Shown here in pieces: positions 1 through 8,221 of a stretch of DNA of 64,000 nucleotides; position 1 is the first letter of the stretch; each line of letters opens with the position of its first letter. The notes under the pieces are model-generated. The model was not told the DNA's origin. It was given only the letters and a program-made list of their open reading frames with translations, and made no database searches. Source of the stretch: Bacteroidota bacterium (lineage in GTDB: Bacteria > Bacteroidota > Bacteroidia > M30B66). Made by a program: the position numbers and the translations under genes. The stretch covers positions 92,495 through 156,494 of the forward strand of contig JAIXUS010000034.1 of assembly GCA_027483445.1 (NCBI GenBank), given 5' to 3'.

Positions 1-172
1 TAAGGCTCAGCCAAAACTCCGAAGGGATGATATAATCCTCATCGCGTGAAAATACCCTCTGAGTCAAACACAAGGAGCCTGGCCATGATTTCGGCGAAAT
101 GGAATGTATAAAACAGCGTGGATGCGTTAATAGCGAATCGCAATTCCGACTCGGCTAAAAAACAATTTTGAC
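1..172. other. Window edge without a recognisable gene
   Basis: No ORF of convincing composition lies here. The 88-residue minus-strand ORF of the track (39..305) runs antisense-frame over the 3' end of the T9SS gene that follows and has no signal peptide or motif. This is probably the intergenic space downstream of that gene. Confidence 0.5.
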
Positions 173-1585
173 TTATTCCAATAAAATCTTTTTGGTAAAT
201 ACTGAACCGCTTTGATCGGTGAATTGCAGAAAATAAATTCCTGATGAAAAAGAACTTAAATCTAAGGTGCTGTTTTCTCCCATAACCGATTGCGTAACGA
301 GCCATTGCCCCATTACATTGCTTACCGTAATACTTCCTTTAACTGATGTACCAAAGGAGAGGTTGATGAGGCCGGTGCTTGGGTTGGGGTAAACGTTAAA
401 TTTATTTTCGGTGACGGACGAAATTCCAGTTAAGTTGCCGCATTGTATGTTGATTGCTGGAGTTATTTGCCGGATTAATAGAGACTCATACTGGCCAGAA
501 ACACTGTCTTGATAAACACCTCCAACATAAAGTGTATCCTCATAATGTTCAAATGTGAAAGCGTATTGAATATAATCAGTTAAATTATTATCAATCATGC
601 ACCAGTTATTTCCATCCCATGAAGCAATACCACTAACTGGGATACCGCCAGCAAAATCAAAAATACCGGAAACATACAATTTGTCTCCATAAATCTTCAT
701 ATCGTAAACATGCGCTTCAACCGGAGCCCACAACCCACCACCCACATCATCCCATTGTTGGCCATCCCAGGCTGCAATGGCGTTACCGGGTGCACCGGCG
801 GCTTTCGACATAACCCCTGCTACATAAAGTTTATCTTGAAACACCACCATTTTCTCCACACCAGCCATACCTCCGCGTATACCATCGCCCACAGGCAACC
901 AGTGTCCATTTTCGTGCTTAACAATGTTCCAAATATCACCATTGGTGGGCGTTGTGGCGTTGTTAAATCGACCTCCGAAATAATTTACTCCTTGAAATTG
1001 AGCGGCACATTTCAAGGTTTGGGCCTCCTCGTAATTGGGGAAACCGAGCGACTCAAAGCCTCCCAATTCTGAATAGGAACAGGCTGCATTCGCCGCAATG
1101 CCTGAACAAAAATCATAACTGCCAAGCACAATTAATTCATCATTTATTCTAGACAATCCCATACCTACGCCTTTTGAGCCGTTTGCATCTAGTAATCCAT
1201 CTTCAATGGCTGTCCATTCATCATTTGACCAATATGAAATACCGTAAGAGGGGAAGCCATTGATTTCTGCAAAGTTGCCAGCAATAAATAGTTTATCGTT
1301 CAAGCGCTGAATACCCCAAGGCCTTCTGCCATTATTAATTTGATCTTGTGGGCTACAGTCCCATTCGATACCACAGCCCATTCTGGATAATTGCTGCCCG
1401 TCCCATTGTGCCACGCCCGACATGGTATCGCCATTTACAATGCGAAATGAGCCTCCAATAATTAATTTGTTACTTATTGAGTCGGTATACAGTAAGGTAA
1501 TACTGTTATTCCATGTTCCAATAGCCTCCCAATTCTGGGCATTTAATGAAACACGCAAGAGCATAAATAATATAAAAAGCCTCAT
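173..1585 (-). CDS. T9SS type A sorting domain-containing protein, propeller-like
   Basis: A 470-residue secreted protein with an N-terminal hydrophobic signal (FILFMLLRVSLNAQ). The body contains repeated short motifs of the type W(D/S)G..W..(I/L).G, for example 'VAQWDGQQLSRMG', 'IAAWDGQQWDDVG' and 'IASWDGNNW', which suggests a beta-propeller of Kelch-like blades. The last ~80 residues are a T9SS sorting domain beginning 'NVYPNPSTGLINLSFG' and ending 'TKKILLE', so the protein is probably exported across the outer membrane and anchored or released. Its ATG overlaps the stop of the upstream ORF as ATGA, implying translational coupling. The DNA for the sorting domain is about 88% identical by eye to that of the neighbouring ORF 1582..2025. 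The function of the mature part is unknown. Confidence 0.85.
   Translation of the reverse strand: MRLFILFMLLRVSLNAQNWEAIGTWNNSITLLYTDSISNKLIIGGSFRIVNGDTMSGVAQWDGQQLSRMGCGIEWDCSPQDQINNGRRPWGIQRLNDKLFIAGNFAEINGFPSYGISYWSNDEWTAIEDGLLDANGSKGVGMGLSRINDELIVLGSYDFCSGIAANAACSYSELGGFESLGFPNYEEAQTLKCAAQFQGVNYFGGRFNNATTPTNGDIWNIVKHENGHWLPVGDGIRGGMAGVEKMVVFQDKLYVAGVMSKAAGAPGNAIAAWDGQQWDDVGGGLWAPVEAHVYDMKIYGDKLYVSGIFDFAGGIPVSGIASWDGNNWCMIDNNLTDYIQYAFTFEHYEDTLYVGGVYQDSVSGQYESLLIRQITPAINIQCGNLTGISSVTENKFNVYPNPSTGLINLSFGTSVKGSITVSNVMGQWLVTQSVMGENSTLDLSSFSSGIYFLQFTDQSGSVFTKKILLE
232..395. repeat. Duplicated sorting-domain DNA, copy 1 (partner 1644-1807)
   Basis: Over roughly 160 bp this segment matches 1644-1807 in the same orientation at close to 88% by eye. 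The best-conserved runs encode 'VMGQWLVTQSVMGE' and 'GLINLSFG'. Such similarity at DNA level is far above what two unrelated CTDs would show, so recent duplication or gene conversion is likely. Confidence 0.75.
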
Positions 1586-2025
1586 TGCTTTATCACTTTA
1601 AAACTTTGCACATCAGCACCATTCTCACTCATAAAGGTCACAAAATAAATCCCTGATGAAAACTCACTTAAATCTAATGTGCTGCTCTCTCCCATAACCG
1701 ATTGCGTAACGAGCCATTGCCCCATTATGTTGCTTACCGCAATACTTCCTTTAACTGATTTACCAAAGGAGAGGTTGATGAGGCCATTGGATGGGTTAGG
1801 ATAAACACTTAAGCTGGTGTTAATGCTTCGGCTGGTGGTTTGAGCGTTGTTTGATTTTGCCGAAAGTTTTGCCGAAGGAGGGTTTGAAAATTCAGGCAAT
1901 TCATTCAACGCAGTGTCTCCTCTTAAAGCCAATACATTAAGCGCTAAGTGCTGAATTTCTGATTCCTGATTTGCCCATTGCTGAATTTGAGCCAACCGTG
2001 AGCTGTTGAGTTGTAGCCTGTTCAT
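1582..2025 (-). pseudogene. C-terminal remnant of a T9SS protein (sorting domain, no signal peptide)
   Basis: A 147-residue ORF that starts without any signal peptide (MNRLQLNSSRLAQIQQ). It has a short helical stretch resembling the region just before the sorting domain in large T9SS proteins, then a full type A sorting domain (SVYPNPSNGLINLSFG ... FKVIKQ). A sorting domain is useless without a Sec signal, so I read this as the 3' end of a once larger gene. Both of its ends are ATGA overlaps, with the CTD stub upstream and the 470-aa gene downstream. It could still be translated by coupling, but an exported product is unlikely. Confidence 0.6.
1644..1807. repeat. Duplicated sorting-domain DNA, copy 2 (partner 232-395)
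   Basis: Direct-repeat partner of 232-395, lying in the 3' part of the truncated ORF. It offers a substrate for recombination that could delete or exchange the bodies of neighbouring T9SS genes. Confidence 0.75.
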
Positions 2026-2210
2026 CTTTCCACAATTATTTTTTCGGTTGCCACATTGCCCAATTCATCTACAAACCTTAACAAATACAGCCCCGCGGGG
2101 AGCTGCGAAATTTCGATGCTTTCTTTGGGGGCCATGTGTTGGTGTTGCAGCACGCGTTGGCCGCTGAGGTTGAAGATCTCGAGGGTGATTTTGCGGGGGG
2201 TGTGGTATTT
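2022..2210 (-). pseudogene. Orphan T9SS sorting-domain stub, in frame after an upstream stop
   Basis: Directly after the TGA of the 489-aa gene, the same frame stays open and encodes a second, unrelated sorting-domain end: 'KITLEIFNLSGQRVLQ', then 'ISQLPAGLYLLRFVD', then 'GNVATEKIIVER' and a TGA. It has no start codon or N-terminal part of its own. The terminal TGA overlaps the ATG of the next ORF as ATGA. The simplest reading is that an older gene ended here and its body and CTD were replaced by recombination, leaving this tail. Readthrough of one TGA would give a double CTD, but I see no evidence for that. Confidence 0.7.
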
Positions 2211-3680
2211 TCATTTGGAAATCACAATTCTTTCATGTCCCATTAAATCGCCGTTAGCGGCGCGCACCGTGCAGATATACACACCGGTTTGGAGTTGATT
2301 TACCTCCAGTATATGGGTGCCAATGCCAGTAAGGGTTGCGTGTTGCACCAAACGGCCGGTGGCATCGTACAAAAGAACAGTGTATGTGCCTTGGCCTTGT
2401 TCAATTTTAAGGTTAAGGTACTCGCTTGCCGGGTTGGGATAAATGGTTAAAACGTCCGGCAAGGGCATATCGGTAATGCCCACTTCGCAATCTTGTGGGT
2501 TTAAGCAACCGTCGGCATCGAGTTTTAATAGCCAAGTGTTGGGATCAAAAATTCCTGGAGCTATCTCCTCAATTAAAACCCCAGAAACCAATAAGCCGCC
2601 ATCTTTGGTCTCAATAAAATCCAAGAAGAAATCTGAGTCTGATCCATAATCATAACTTCGTTTCCAAAGCAAATTTCCTAATGAGTCGGCCTTCATAATT
2701 AAGCCACCGTTTAAGCCTTGATCGGTGATACCGACAGAAACGATATCGCCATTTTCAAGTCTACGACCTATGTAGCTTTCAGCAAAAAAAGGATTATTCC
2801 CATATGACTTAATCCAAATAATTTGCCCTTCATCATTGGTCATTATTGATTTTGGACCCGTATGCGGATTACTAAATCCCGAAAAAACCAATTTATCCGG
2901 CTCAAATCGGCTCATGCCCCCTTCTGATAATTGTGGTAATAAGAAGGTGGTTTCTACAACACGATCTGAATTAAGTGTTGCAGTATATACTTTCAGACTT
3001 GCGCCGCCAAAAGTTTCAGCTGTACTTCCATTTAAAATAATTTTACCGGAGCTAGCCTCCACTATACTACGAGCAGTGTTGGCAATACCCACATCAATAA
3101 TTGTTTCGTGCAAAAGTTGACCGCTACTGTTTAACTCCAAAAATACCGCATCAAAATCATCTTGTCCGATATAATTTCTGGTTGCAATGAATGCAAAATT
3201 TCCTTCGGAGGTTTCAATGAGATCTCTTGGGGTATCGAAATACAAAGAGTCGTGGTGGTAATAAATCCAAGTCGTGTCCTGAAGATCTGGTGTTAATTTT
3301 AAAACATATAGTTGCTGCCCTCCACTCCCACCAATTTGACTTCGCCCATTGAATATAATTATTTCTCCATCAGAAGTATTTAATATTGGGCAGTATGCTT
3401 CGTATCGTCTCAAAGAATCGCGAACAAAATTATCGGCAAGCACCTCGCCATTGTAGTCTATAGCCGCAATTCTTGAATAACCACCAAGGTTAACAAACAA
3501 GGAATAACCAGCTGTTGAAAAATAAATTGTTCCGCTGTCTACTTCCACACAACGCCTCGCCCCACCGTTAAAGCGAGTATCTTCATTCACAACATCACTG
3601 TAAGATCGGCTAAAAGTAGTTACTTGACCGCACAAAAAGGCAGTATCAAATAATAGTATTATTATGAAAAGGCTTTTCAT
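2211..3680 (-). CDS. T9SS type A sorting domain-containing protein
   Basis: A 489-residue secreted protein. The N-terminus is a signal peptide (MKSLFIIILLFDTAFLCGQ). The body contains repeats with 'GGLIMKADSLGNLLWKRSY'- and 'TNDEGQIIWIKSYG'-like segments, the pattern of propeller-type proteins that report '...D..G...W...'. The C-terminus is a type A sorting domain with 'LTIYPNPASEYLNLK', 'GRLVQHATL' and the ending 'GHERIVISK'. The start ATG overlaps the stop of the upstream remnant as ATGA. The downstream sequence is an in-frame stub of another sorting domain. The role is unknown; export to the cell surface or medium by T9SS is inferred. Confidence 0.85.
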   Translation of the reverse strand: MKSLFIIILLFDTAFLCGQVTTFSRSYSDVVNEDTRFNGGARRCVEVDSGTIYFSTAGYSLFVNLGGYSRIAAIDYNGEVLADNFVRDSLRRYEAYCPILNTSDGEIIIFNGRSQIGGSGGQQLYVLKLTPDLQDTTWIYYHHDSLYFDTPRDLIETSEGNFAFIATRNYIGQDDFDAVFLELNSSGQLLHETIIDVGIANTARSIVEASSGKIILNGSTAETFGGASLKVYTATLNSDRVVETTFLLPQLSEGGMSRFEPDKLVFSGFSNPHTGPKSIMTNDEGQIIWIKSYGNNPFFAESYIGRRLENGDIVSVGITDQGLNGGLIMKADSLGNLLWKRSYDYGSDSDFFLDFIETKDGGLLVSGVLIEEIAPGIFDPNTWLLKLDADGCLNPQDCEVGITDMPLPDVLTIYPNPASEYLNLKIEQGQGTYTVLLYDATGRLVQHATLTGIGTHILEVNQLQTGVYICTVRAANGDLMGHERIVISK

Positions 3681-3951
3681 TTTGAAACAACAATTCTTTC
3701 AAAGCCAATAGGTTCTCCATTCGCGAGATACACCTGACATAAATAAATTCCTTTTGAAAGCTGACTTAGCTGAATCGTTTCTTGGTGCGTTTCGCCGTTG
3801 CTTGTTGCAATTTGTATTGTGGCCTCGCCGGGTAATTGCTCAACAAAAACTGAACAGGAGCTTGGGCATTCACTGTATTCCACGCAAACAATAACGTGAA
3901 TAATGAAAGTACATATCTACCCATGACTATAGGTTTTAAATTTAAATTCAA
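3677..3951 (-). pseudogene. Collapsed T9SS gene: signal peptide and sorting domain in different frames
   Basis: One frame opens with a convincing signal peptide (MGRYVLSLFTLLFAWNTVNAQA) and then runs into noise. The overlapping frame, which the track starts at 3883, encodes a sorting domain ('EQLPGEATIQIATSNGE', 'LSQLSKGIYLCQVYLANGE', 'GFERIVVSK'). The two parts meet within a few residues, so nearly all of the mature protein is missing and a frameshift separates export signal from CTD. The stop overlaps the ATG of the 489-aa gene as ATGA, so transcription and translation of this remnant might still feed the downstream gene. Confidence 0.7.
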
Positions 3952-4081
3952 AGTTTAGACAATGTTTTCAATTTTCCAAATGTTCAAATGAGGTTTAACA
4001 TAGTTTAACAAATACACAAATTGTAAAAACAACAATAACCCGACGCATCTGTCTGAACTGTGCTGCTTTCAAGCCTAAATA

Positions 4082-4324
4082 GGGCCTACTGAAAAAGTCA
4101 GTAATGCATCAGATGCAAGGCCAACAAGGCGAAGCTGTATACGAATACTGCGAGCCGCGGGCAAGGATGCAGATGATGTGTTTCTGGCTAACGAAATGTT
4201 TTGAGATTGTAAGATCAGCCGCGTAGAAATTGGAAATAACGGGCAAGAACCTTTGCATTTAAAAGGCTTCAAACAGTTGTTAAACTATTTAAAACAAATG
4301 CATTGAGTGTTTTTCAGTAAGCCC
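4082..4324 (+). mobile_element. MITE-like element, copy 1 (243 bp)
   Basis: Bounded by 15-bp terminal inverted repeats GGGCCTACTGAAAAA and TTTTTCAGTAAGCCC (one mismatch). It is the same length as the second copy at 7979-8221, which lies in the opposite orientation, and matches it well along the whole length. The internal ORFs (4075..4272) have no recognisable domain and no transposase is present, so it would need a transposase in trans. I see no clean target-site duplication at this copy (flanks CTAAATA and TTACTAT). Confidence 0.8.
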
Positions 4325-4464
4325 TTACTATTCAAGAATACCCCATAAACTCCTCGAAATCCTCAGCCTACCGCAATGCGCCCGTGATTGGAGCAAGCTG
4401 CCGTGCAGCGCGGAAAGCGCGAATTTGGCGCCCCAAAAATAGAGCCTCAGCGAGTCTTCTTTGT
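4325..4464. other. Intergenic space beside MITE copy 1
   Basis: About 140 bp between the element and the 3' end of the Mur ligase gene. Nothing recognisable was seen except short self-complementary runs such as CCGTGCAGCGCGG. Confidence 0.4.
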
Positions 4465-5826
4465 TTAGCTCAGGCCCAGTATTGATGGGAGTTCTTCGTA
4501 TTTGAGGCCATCGAAATTGCCGGAGCTCATCATGAGCAATACGCTGTTGTGGTAATTTTCTGATTTGAGCCGCTCGAGCAGGCTGGCTGAGCTGCTAAAG
4601 ACTTCGACGTTTGGGGTGCCAAAGGCCTGTTTGATCTGTGCTTCGCTAATGTTTTCGAGCTTTTTGTGGGCTACTGTGTGTGGATTAAAATACACATACG
4701 CCTGATCGGCGCCGGCCATTGAGCCTTTGTACTCCTCCAAAAAACGGGCATTGAGGCTGCTAAAGGTGTGCAGCTCCATGCAGGCAATGAGGCGGCGACC
4801 GGGAAACTGCTCGCGCACGGCCTCGGTGGTGGCTTTGAGCTTGGATGGACTGTGGGCGAAATCTTTGAATAAACTCATATCGTTGCGCCGATACACAAGC
4901 TCGAGCCTGCGTGCGGCACCGCTAAAGCTTCCAATGGCGGCGTAAAAGGCCTCATTGCCAAGTCCTAAGGCCAGACAAACCTTACGCGCGCCTTCGATGT
5001 TTTGCAGATTATGTCGCCCAAACACCTGCAAGGGCACTTTGCCGGCTTGGGTGAGCAGATAGGTGATGCCATTGTTGATTTCGTGCGGATGGGTGTCGTA
5101 GGCCTCGCAGCGGATATCGGGCCGTGCTGTTTGGGCAATTTTCTGCAACTCCGGGTCGCCGGCGTAATAAAAAAGCTGTCCGTTGGGCTCAATTTTATCG
5201 ACAAAGAGCCTGAACTGCTCAACATAGTTTTCGAAGGTCGGAAATACGTTGATGTGATCCCAGGCAACTCCGCTGAGCAGGGCAATATGTGGTTTGTAGA
5301 GGTGAAATTTGGGAACGGGCTCAAGTGCCGAAGCCAGGTATTCGTCGCCTTCGAGCAGGATGCGAGGCACACCAGGGCGCACCTTCACCATGGTATCGAA
5401 ACCCTTGAGTTGTGCGCCTACGAGGAAATCGCAAGGCATACCGGCGTGGGAAAGCGCGTGCAGCACCATGGCTGTGATGCTTGTTTTGCCGTGTGAGCCG
5501 CCAATGACCACGCGGGTTTTGTTTCGACTTTCTTCGTAAAGGTAGCCGGGGTAGCTGTAAATGGGCAGGTTAAGTTCGAGGGCTTTAAGCAGCTCGGGGT
5601 TGTCTTTGCGGGCGTGCATGCCAAGAATAACTGCGTCGAGCCCGGTGTGGATGTTTTCGGGGAACCAGCCTTCTGATTTTGGCAGCAATCCGGCCGAGGC
5701 GAGGCGTGTTTTTGAAGGCTCAAATATCTCGTCGTCGGAACCCGTAACTGTATGTCCGGCCTCTTTCAACGCTAAAGCCAGGTTATGCATGGCGCTACCG
5801 CCGATGGCAATTAAATGCACTCTCAT
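4465..5826 (-). CDS. mpl: Mur ligase family protein, Mpl-like
   Basis: A 453-residue Mur ligase. It has the N-terminal Rossmann-like domain (MRVHLIAIGGSAMHNLALAL), the ATP P-loop 'IGGSHGKTS', the central motif 'LEGDEY' and 'SGVAWDHINVFP', and the C-terminal domain with 'FAHSPSKLKATTEA'. The length and the 'IGG.AM..LA' start fit UDP-N-acetylmuramate:tripeptide ligase (Mpl, cell-wall recycling) better than MurC, but MurC-type activity is not excluded. The track's 574-aa version adds 120 residues that overlap the divergent hydrolase gene and look nothing like the family, so the start is placed at the ATG before RVHLIAIGG. It acts in the cytoplasm. Confidence 0.85.
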   Translation of the reverse strand: MRVHLIAIGGSAMHNLALALKEAGHTVTGSDDEIFEPSKTRLASAGLLPKSEGWFPENIHTGLDAVILGMHARKDNPELLKALELNLPIYSYPGYLYEESRNKTRVVIGGSHGKTSITAMVLHALSHAGMPCDFLVGAQLKGFDTMVKVRPGVPRILLEGDEYLASALEPVPKFHLYKPHIALLSGVAWDHINVFPTFENYVEQFRLFVDKIEPNGQLFYYAGDPELQKIAQTARPDIRCEAYDTHPHEINNGITYLLTQAGKVPLQVFGRHNLQNIEGARKVCLALGLGNEAFYAAIGSFSGAARRLELVYRRNDMSLFKDFAHSPSKLKATTEAVREQFPGRRLIACMELHTFSSLNARFLEEYKGSMAGADQAYVYFNPHTVAHKKLENISEAQIKQAFGTPNVEVFSSSASLLERLKSENYHNSVLLMMSSGNFDGLKYEELPSILGLS

Positions 5827-5916
5827 CCGTATGGTGTTTTGGGGTAAATTTAGCCGCGCCTGAGAGGGAATTCCCTTCCTTTGGCCGCAAATTGTCAACA
5901 CAGCATTGTCTACGAA

Positions 5917-6759
5917 ATGAAACTTACTGTAATCGATACCGGGCATTTCAAGCTCGATGGTGGCGCCATGTTTGGCGTGGTGCCCAAATCGCTCTGGCAG
6001 CCGCTTTACCCGGCCGATGAGCGCAACCTTTGCTCCTGGGCCATGCGCTGCTTGTTGGTAGAGCACGGAGATCGGCTCATCTTGATTGACACCGGCATGG
6101 GCAATAAGCAAAACGATAAATTTTTTGCTCATTACGATTTGCATGGTGATGGCCATCTCGACAAGGCCTTGCAGCAGGCGGGCTACCACCGCTCAGAAAT
6201 TACGGATGTGTTTTTAACGCACCTGCATTTCGACCATTGCGGCGGTGCGGTTGAGTGGAATGATGACAAATCGGGTTACAGGCCGGCTTTCGACAAGGCC
6301 CGATTCTGGAGCAATACCGAACATTGGCAATGGGCCACGCAACCCAATGCCCGGGAGAAGGCTTCTTTTTTGAGCGAGAATATTTTGCCCTTGCAGGAGT
6401 CGGGACAATTGGAAATGCTCAGTGGCGATGTATTTATGCCGGGCTTTGAAGTCATCCGCGTGAGCGGCCATACCGAAAGCATGATGCTCCCATTGCTGAG
6501 CGCAGGCGACAATAAAATTCTGTACATGGCCGACCTGCTGCCTTCGCCGGTGCATGTGCCCACGGCCTGGGTGATGGCTTATGATACGCGACCGTTGCTC
6601 ACTTTGAGCGAGAAGGCAGAAATACTGAAGCGCTGTGCCGACGAAGGCTGGGTGTTATTTTTTGAACATGATAAAAGTGTGGAATGCGCTACGTTACACC
6701 ATACCGAAAAGGGCATAAAGGTGAAAGAAACCTTCCCTTTATCGGCCTTGTTCTCTTAG
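5917..6759 (+). CDS. MBL-fold metallo-hydrolase
   Basis: A 280-residue metallo-beta-lactamase-fold hydrolase. The zinc motif 'THLHFDHCGG' (HxHxDH) is complete, a further ligand His lies in 'VSGHTESMM', and an Asp follows in 'YMADLLP'. 'LIDTGMGNKQ' is the usual first strand and loop. Homologues with this pattern include lactonases and N-acyl-homoserine lactonase-like enzymes; the substrate cannot be told. The ATG at 5917 (MKLTVIDTG) is preferred over the TTG at the track start. It is divergent from the Mur ligase with a 90-bp shared promoter region, and it overlaps the next gene by 76 bp. Confidence 0.88.
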   Translation: MKLTVIDTGHFKLDGGAMFGVVPKSLWQPLYPADERNLCSWAMRCLLVEHGDRLILIDTGMGNKQNDKFFAHYDLHGDGHLDKALQQAGYHRSEITDVFLTHLHFDHCGGAVEWNDDKSGYRPAFDKARFWSNTEHWQWATQPNAREKASFLSENILPLQESGQLEMLSGDVFMPGFEVIRVSGHTESMMLPLLSAGDNKILYMADLLPSPVHVPTAWVMAYDTRPLLTLSEKAEILKRCADEGWVLFFEHDKSVECATLHHTEKGIKVKETFPLSALFS

Positions 6760-7979
6760 TTTTTTTGGGTACTGCACAGCTTCAGGCTCAGGCTCTGCTG
6801 TGTATTGGACAGAGTTCGCCTTTTGAACTGCGGCTTGCCGGATCATCGGGGCTGAGGATGACAGGCGTTGATAGCTTTTATGTTTTAAGCGCGAATCGGA
6901 TTGCCATTAGGCGTGTTGGGGAGCCCCTTTTTGGGGTGTATAACCGGAGGTTTGAAGCCGTATCGCAAATTCCGGTGGAGGCGGTGAAGGATGCCGGTGC
7001 GCCCTGGTTTGCCTTTCGCTTCGGTGGGAAATGGGGTTTGGCCGACACATCGGGAAAGGTGGTGATAAAGCCAAGGTATGAGGGCGTTGGACGTGTTTCG
7101 GAGGGCTTGGTGGCCTTGCTTGAGGGTGGAAAGTGGGGCTTTGCCGATTTACGTGGCCGCTGGAAGATTAAACCCCGATTTGAACACAGTGCTGCACAAG
7201 ATACTGCGCCGTGTTTTTCGCATGGCTGGGCCTTGATGGCCGACCCTCAAACCGGCGGCTGGCGCTATTTGGGTAAGGATGGGCAGTTTAGAAGCTCGAG
7301 GGCTTATCCGGAGGCCTTTCCGTATTTTTACCCGCATACGTGGGTGCGTGAAGAGGAGGGCTTTTTCCTGATCGATCTGCAAGGCAAGGCGGTTTTAGGC
7401 CCTTACTTCGACATTGTACCCAATCCCGGATCGCCCCTGGTTCCGGTATTGCAGCACGATTTGTTCGGATTGGTTGACTTGCAGCGGGGACTTGAGCGCA
7501 GTGCCTGTCAATTCTATGAGGTTTCGGCCCAAACTAGAGGTCATGCAGCAGTGCTCACCACCCAGGGCTGGACATTGATTGACTCGTTGGGGCGTTTGTG
7601 CAGGAGCGATTATTTCGAGTACCTCGAATCGACCGGAACCAACAGCTACGTGTTTTACAGCGGCGAACCCGGTGACCGCTGGGCGGGATTGTTGGGCAGC
7701 GACTGCGTGATTGAGGTTCCGGCAGTGTGGCGGTATATCAGCGCCTTTAGTGATGGCTTTGCGGTAGCCTCAACCGACGGCGAATCCTATTTTTTGATTG
7801 ACCCGGAAGGCCAACAATACCTGAAAGAAGAGGGCTTTCGGCAAATGGCTCCACCAATAAACGGTTTTGTGCTTGCCCGAAATACCGAAGAGCAGGTAAT
7901 TTATTCGGTTGATGACTTTAAGCAAGCGGTAGAGCGTTTACCGGTGCAGTTCAATGTGAAGCTTTTACCCTTAAAATAG
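6684..7979 (+). CDS. WG repeat-containing secreted protein
   Basis: A 431-residue protein with a signal peptide (PFIGLVLLVFLGTAQLQAQA) after a basic N-terminus. The middle holds WG-type repeats: 'GGKWGLADTSGKVVIKPRYEGV' and 'GGKWGFADLRGRWKIKPRFEHS', with weaker copies later ('LFGLVDLQRG', 'GWTLIDSLGRL'). WG-repeat proteins are common in Bacteroidota and their role is poorly known. The only in-frame ATG lies 76 bp inside the preceding hydrolase gene, so translation is probably coupled. Its TAG stop is built partly from the target-site duplication and first base of MITE copy 2; without the element the stop would be TAA at the same place. Confidence 0.8.
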   Translation: MRYVTPYRKGHKGERNLPFIGLVLLVFLGTAQLQAQALLCIGQSSPFELRLAGSSGLRMTGVDSFYVLSANRIAIRRVGEPLFGVYNRRFEAVSQIPVEAVKDAGAPWFAFRFGGKWGLADTSGKVVIKPRYEGVGRVSEGLVALLEGGKWGFADLRGRWKIKPRFEHSAAQDTAPCFSHGWALMADPQTGGWRYLGKDGQFRSSRAYPEAFPYFYPHTWVREEEGFFLIDLQGKAVLGPYFDIVPNPGSPLVPVLQHDLFGLVDLQRGLERSACQFYEVSAQTRGHAAVLTTQGWTLIDSLGRLCRSDYFEYLESTGTNSYVFYSGEPGDRWAGLLGSDCVIEVPAVWRYISAFSDGFAVASTDGESYFLIDPEGQQYLKEEGFRQMAPPINGFVLARNTEEQVIYSVDDFKQAVERLPVQFNVKLLPLK

Positions 7980-8221
7980 GGCCTACTGAAAAACACTCAA
8001 TGAGTTTATTGCAAGCGGTTTAGCAACTGTTTGAACCGAATTAAGTGCAAGGTTTTTACCGCTGTTTTCTCGATTCCTGTGCAGATAATCTTCCAAACTC
8101 TTAAACATTTCGTTAGCCAGAAATACATCATCTGCTTCGTTGCCCGCGGCTCGCAGTATTCGTATACAGCTTCGCCTTGTCGCCTTGCATCTGATGCGTT
8201 TCTGACTTTTTCAGTAGGCCC
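7979..8221 (-). mobile_element. MITE-like element, copy 2 (243 bp), with target-site duplication
   Basis: The perfect 15-bp terminal inverted repeat GGGCCTACTGAAAAA opens the element and its complement closes it at 8221. The element is flanked on both sides by TAAAATA (7972-7978 and 8222-8228), a 7-bp target-site duplication. It is an inverted copy of 4082-4324 and the same length. It inserted exactly at the stop codon of the WG-repeat gene. The ORFs 8006..8284 and 8031..8369 are translations of the element and its flank, not genes. Confidence 0.85.

Noticed and set aside
2056-2298. 80-aa plus-strand ORF over the T9SS stub
   Set aside because: It is antisense to clear sorting-domain coding sequence.
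4075-4272. 65-aa ORF on the minus strand
   Set aside because: It is a translation of MITE copy 1, running into the inverted repeat, with no domain.
4082-4324. Assignment of the MITE to a named IS family
   Set aside because: The 15-bp ends are suggestive of known transposase families, but the 7-bp duplication and lack of any transposase do not allow a safe assignment without a database.
5827-6189. 120-residue N-terminal extension of the Mur ligase ORF
   Set aside because: It overlaps the divergent MBL gene on the other strand and does not resemble Mur ligases, which begin near MRVHLIAIGG.
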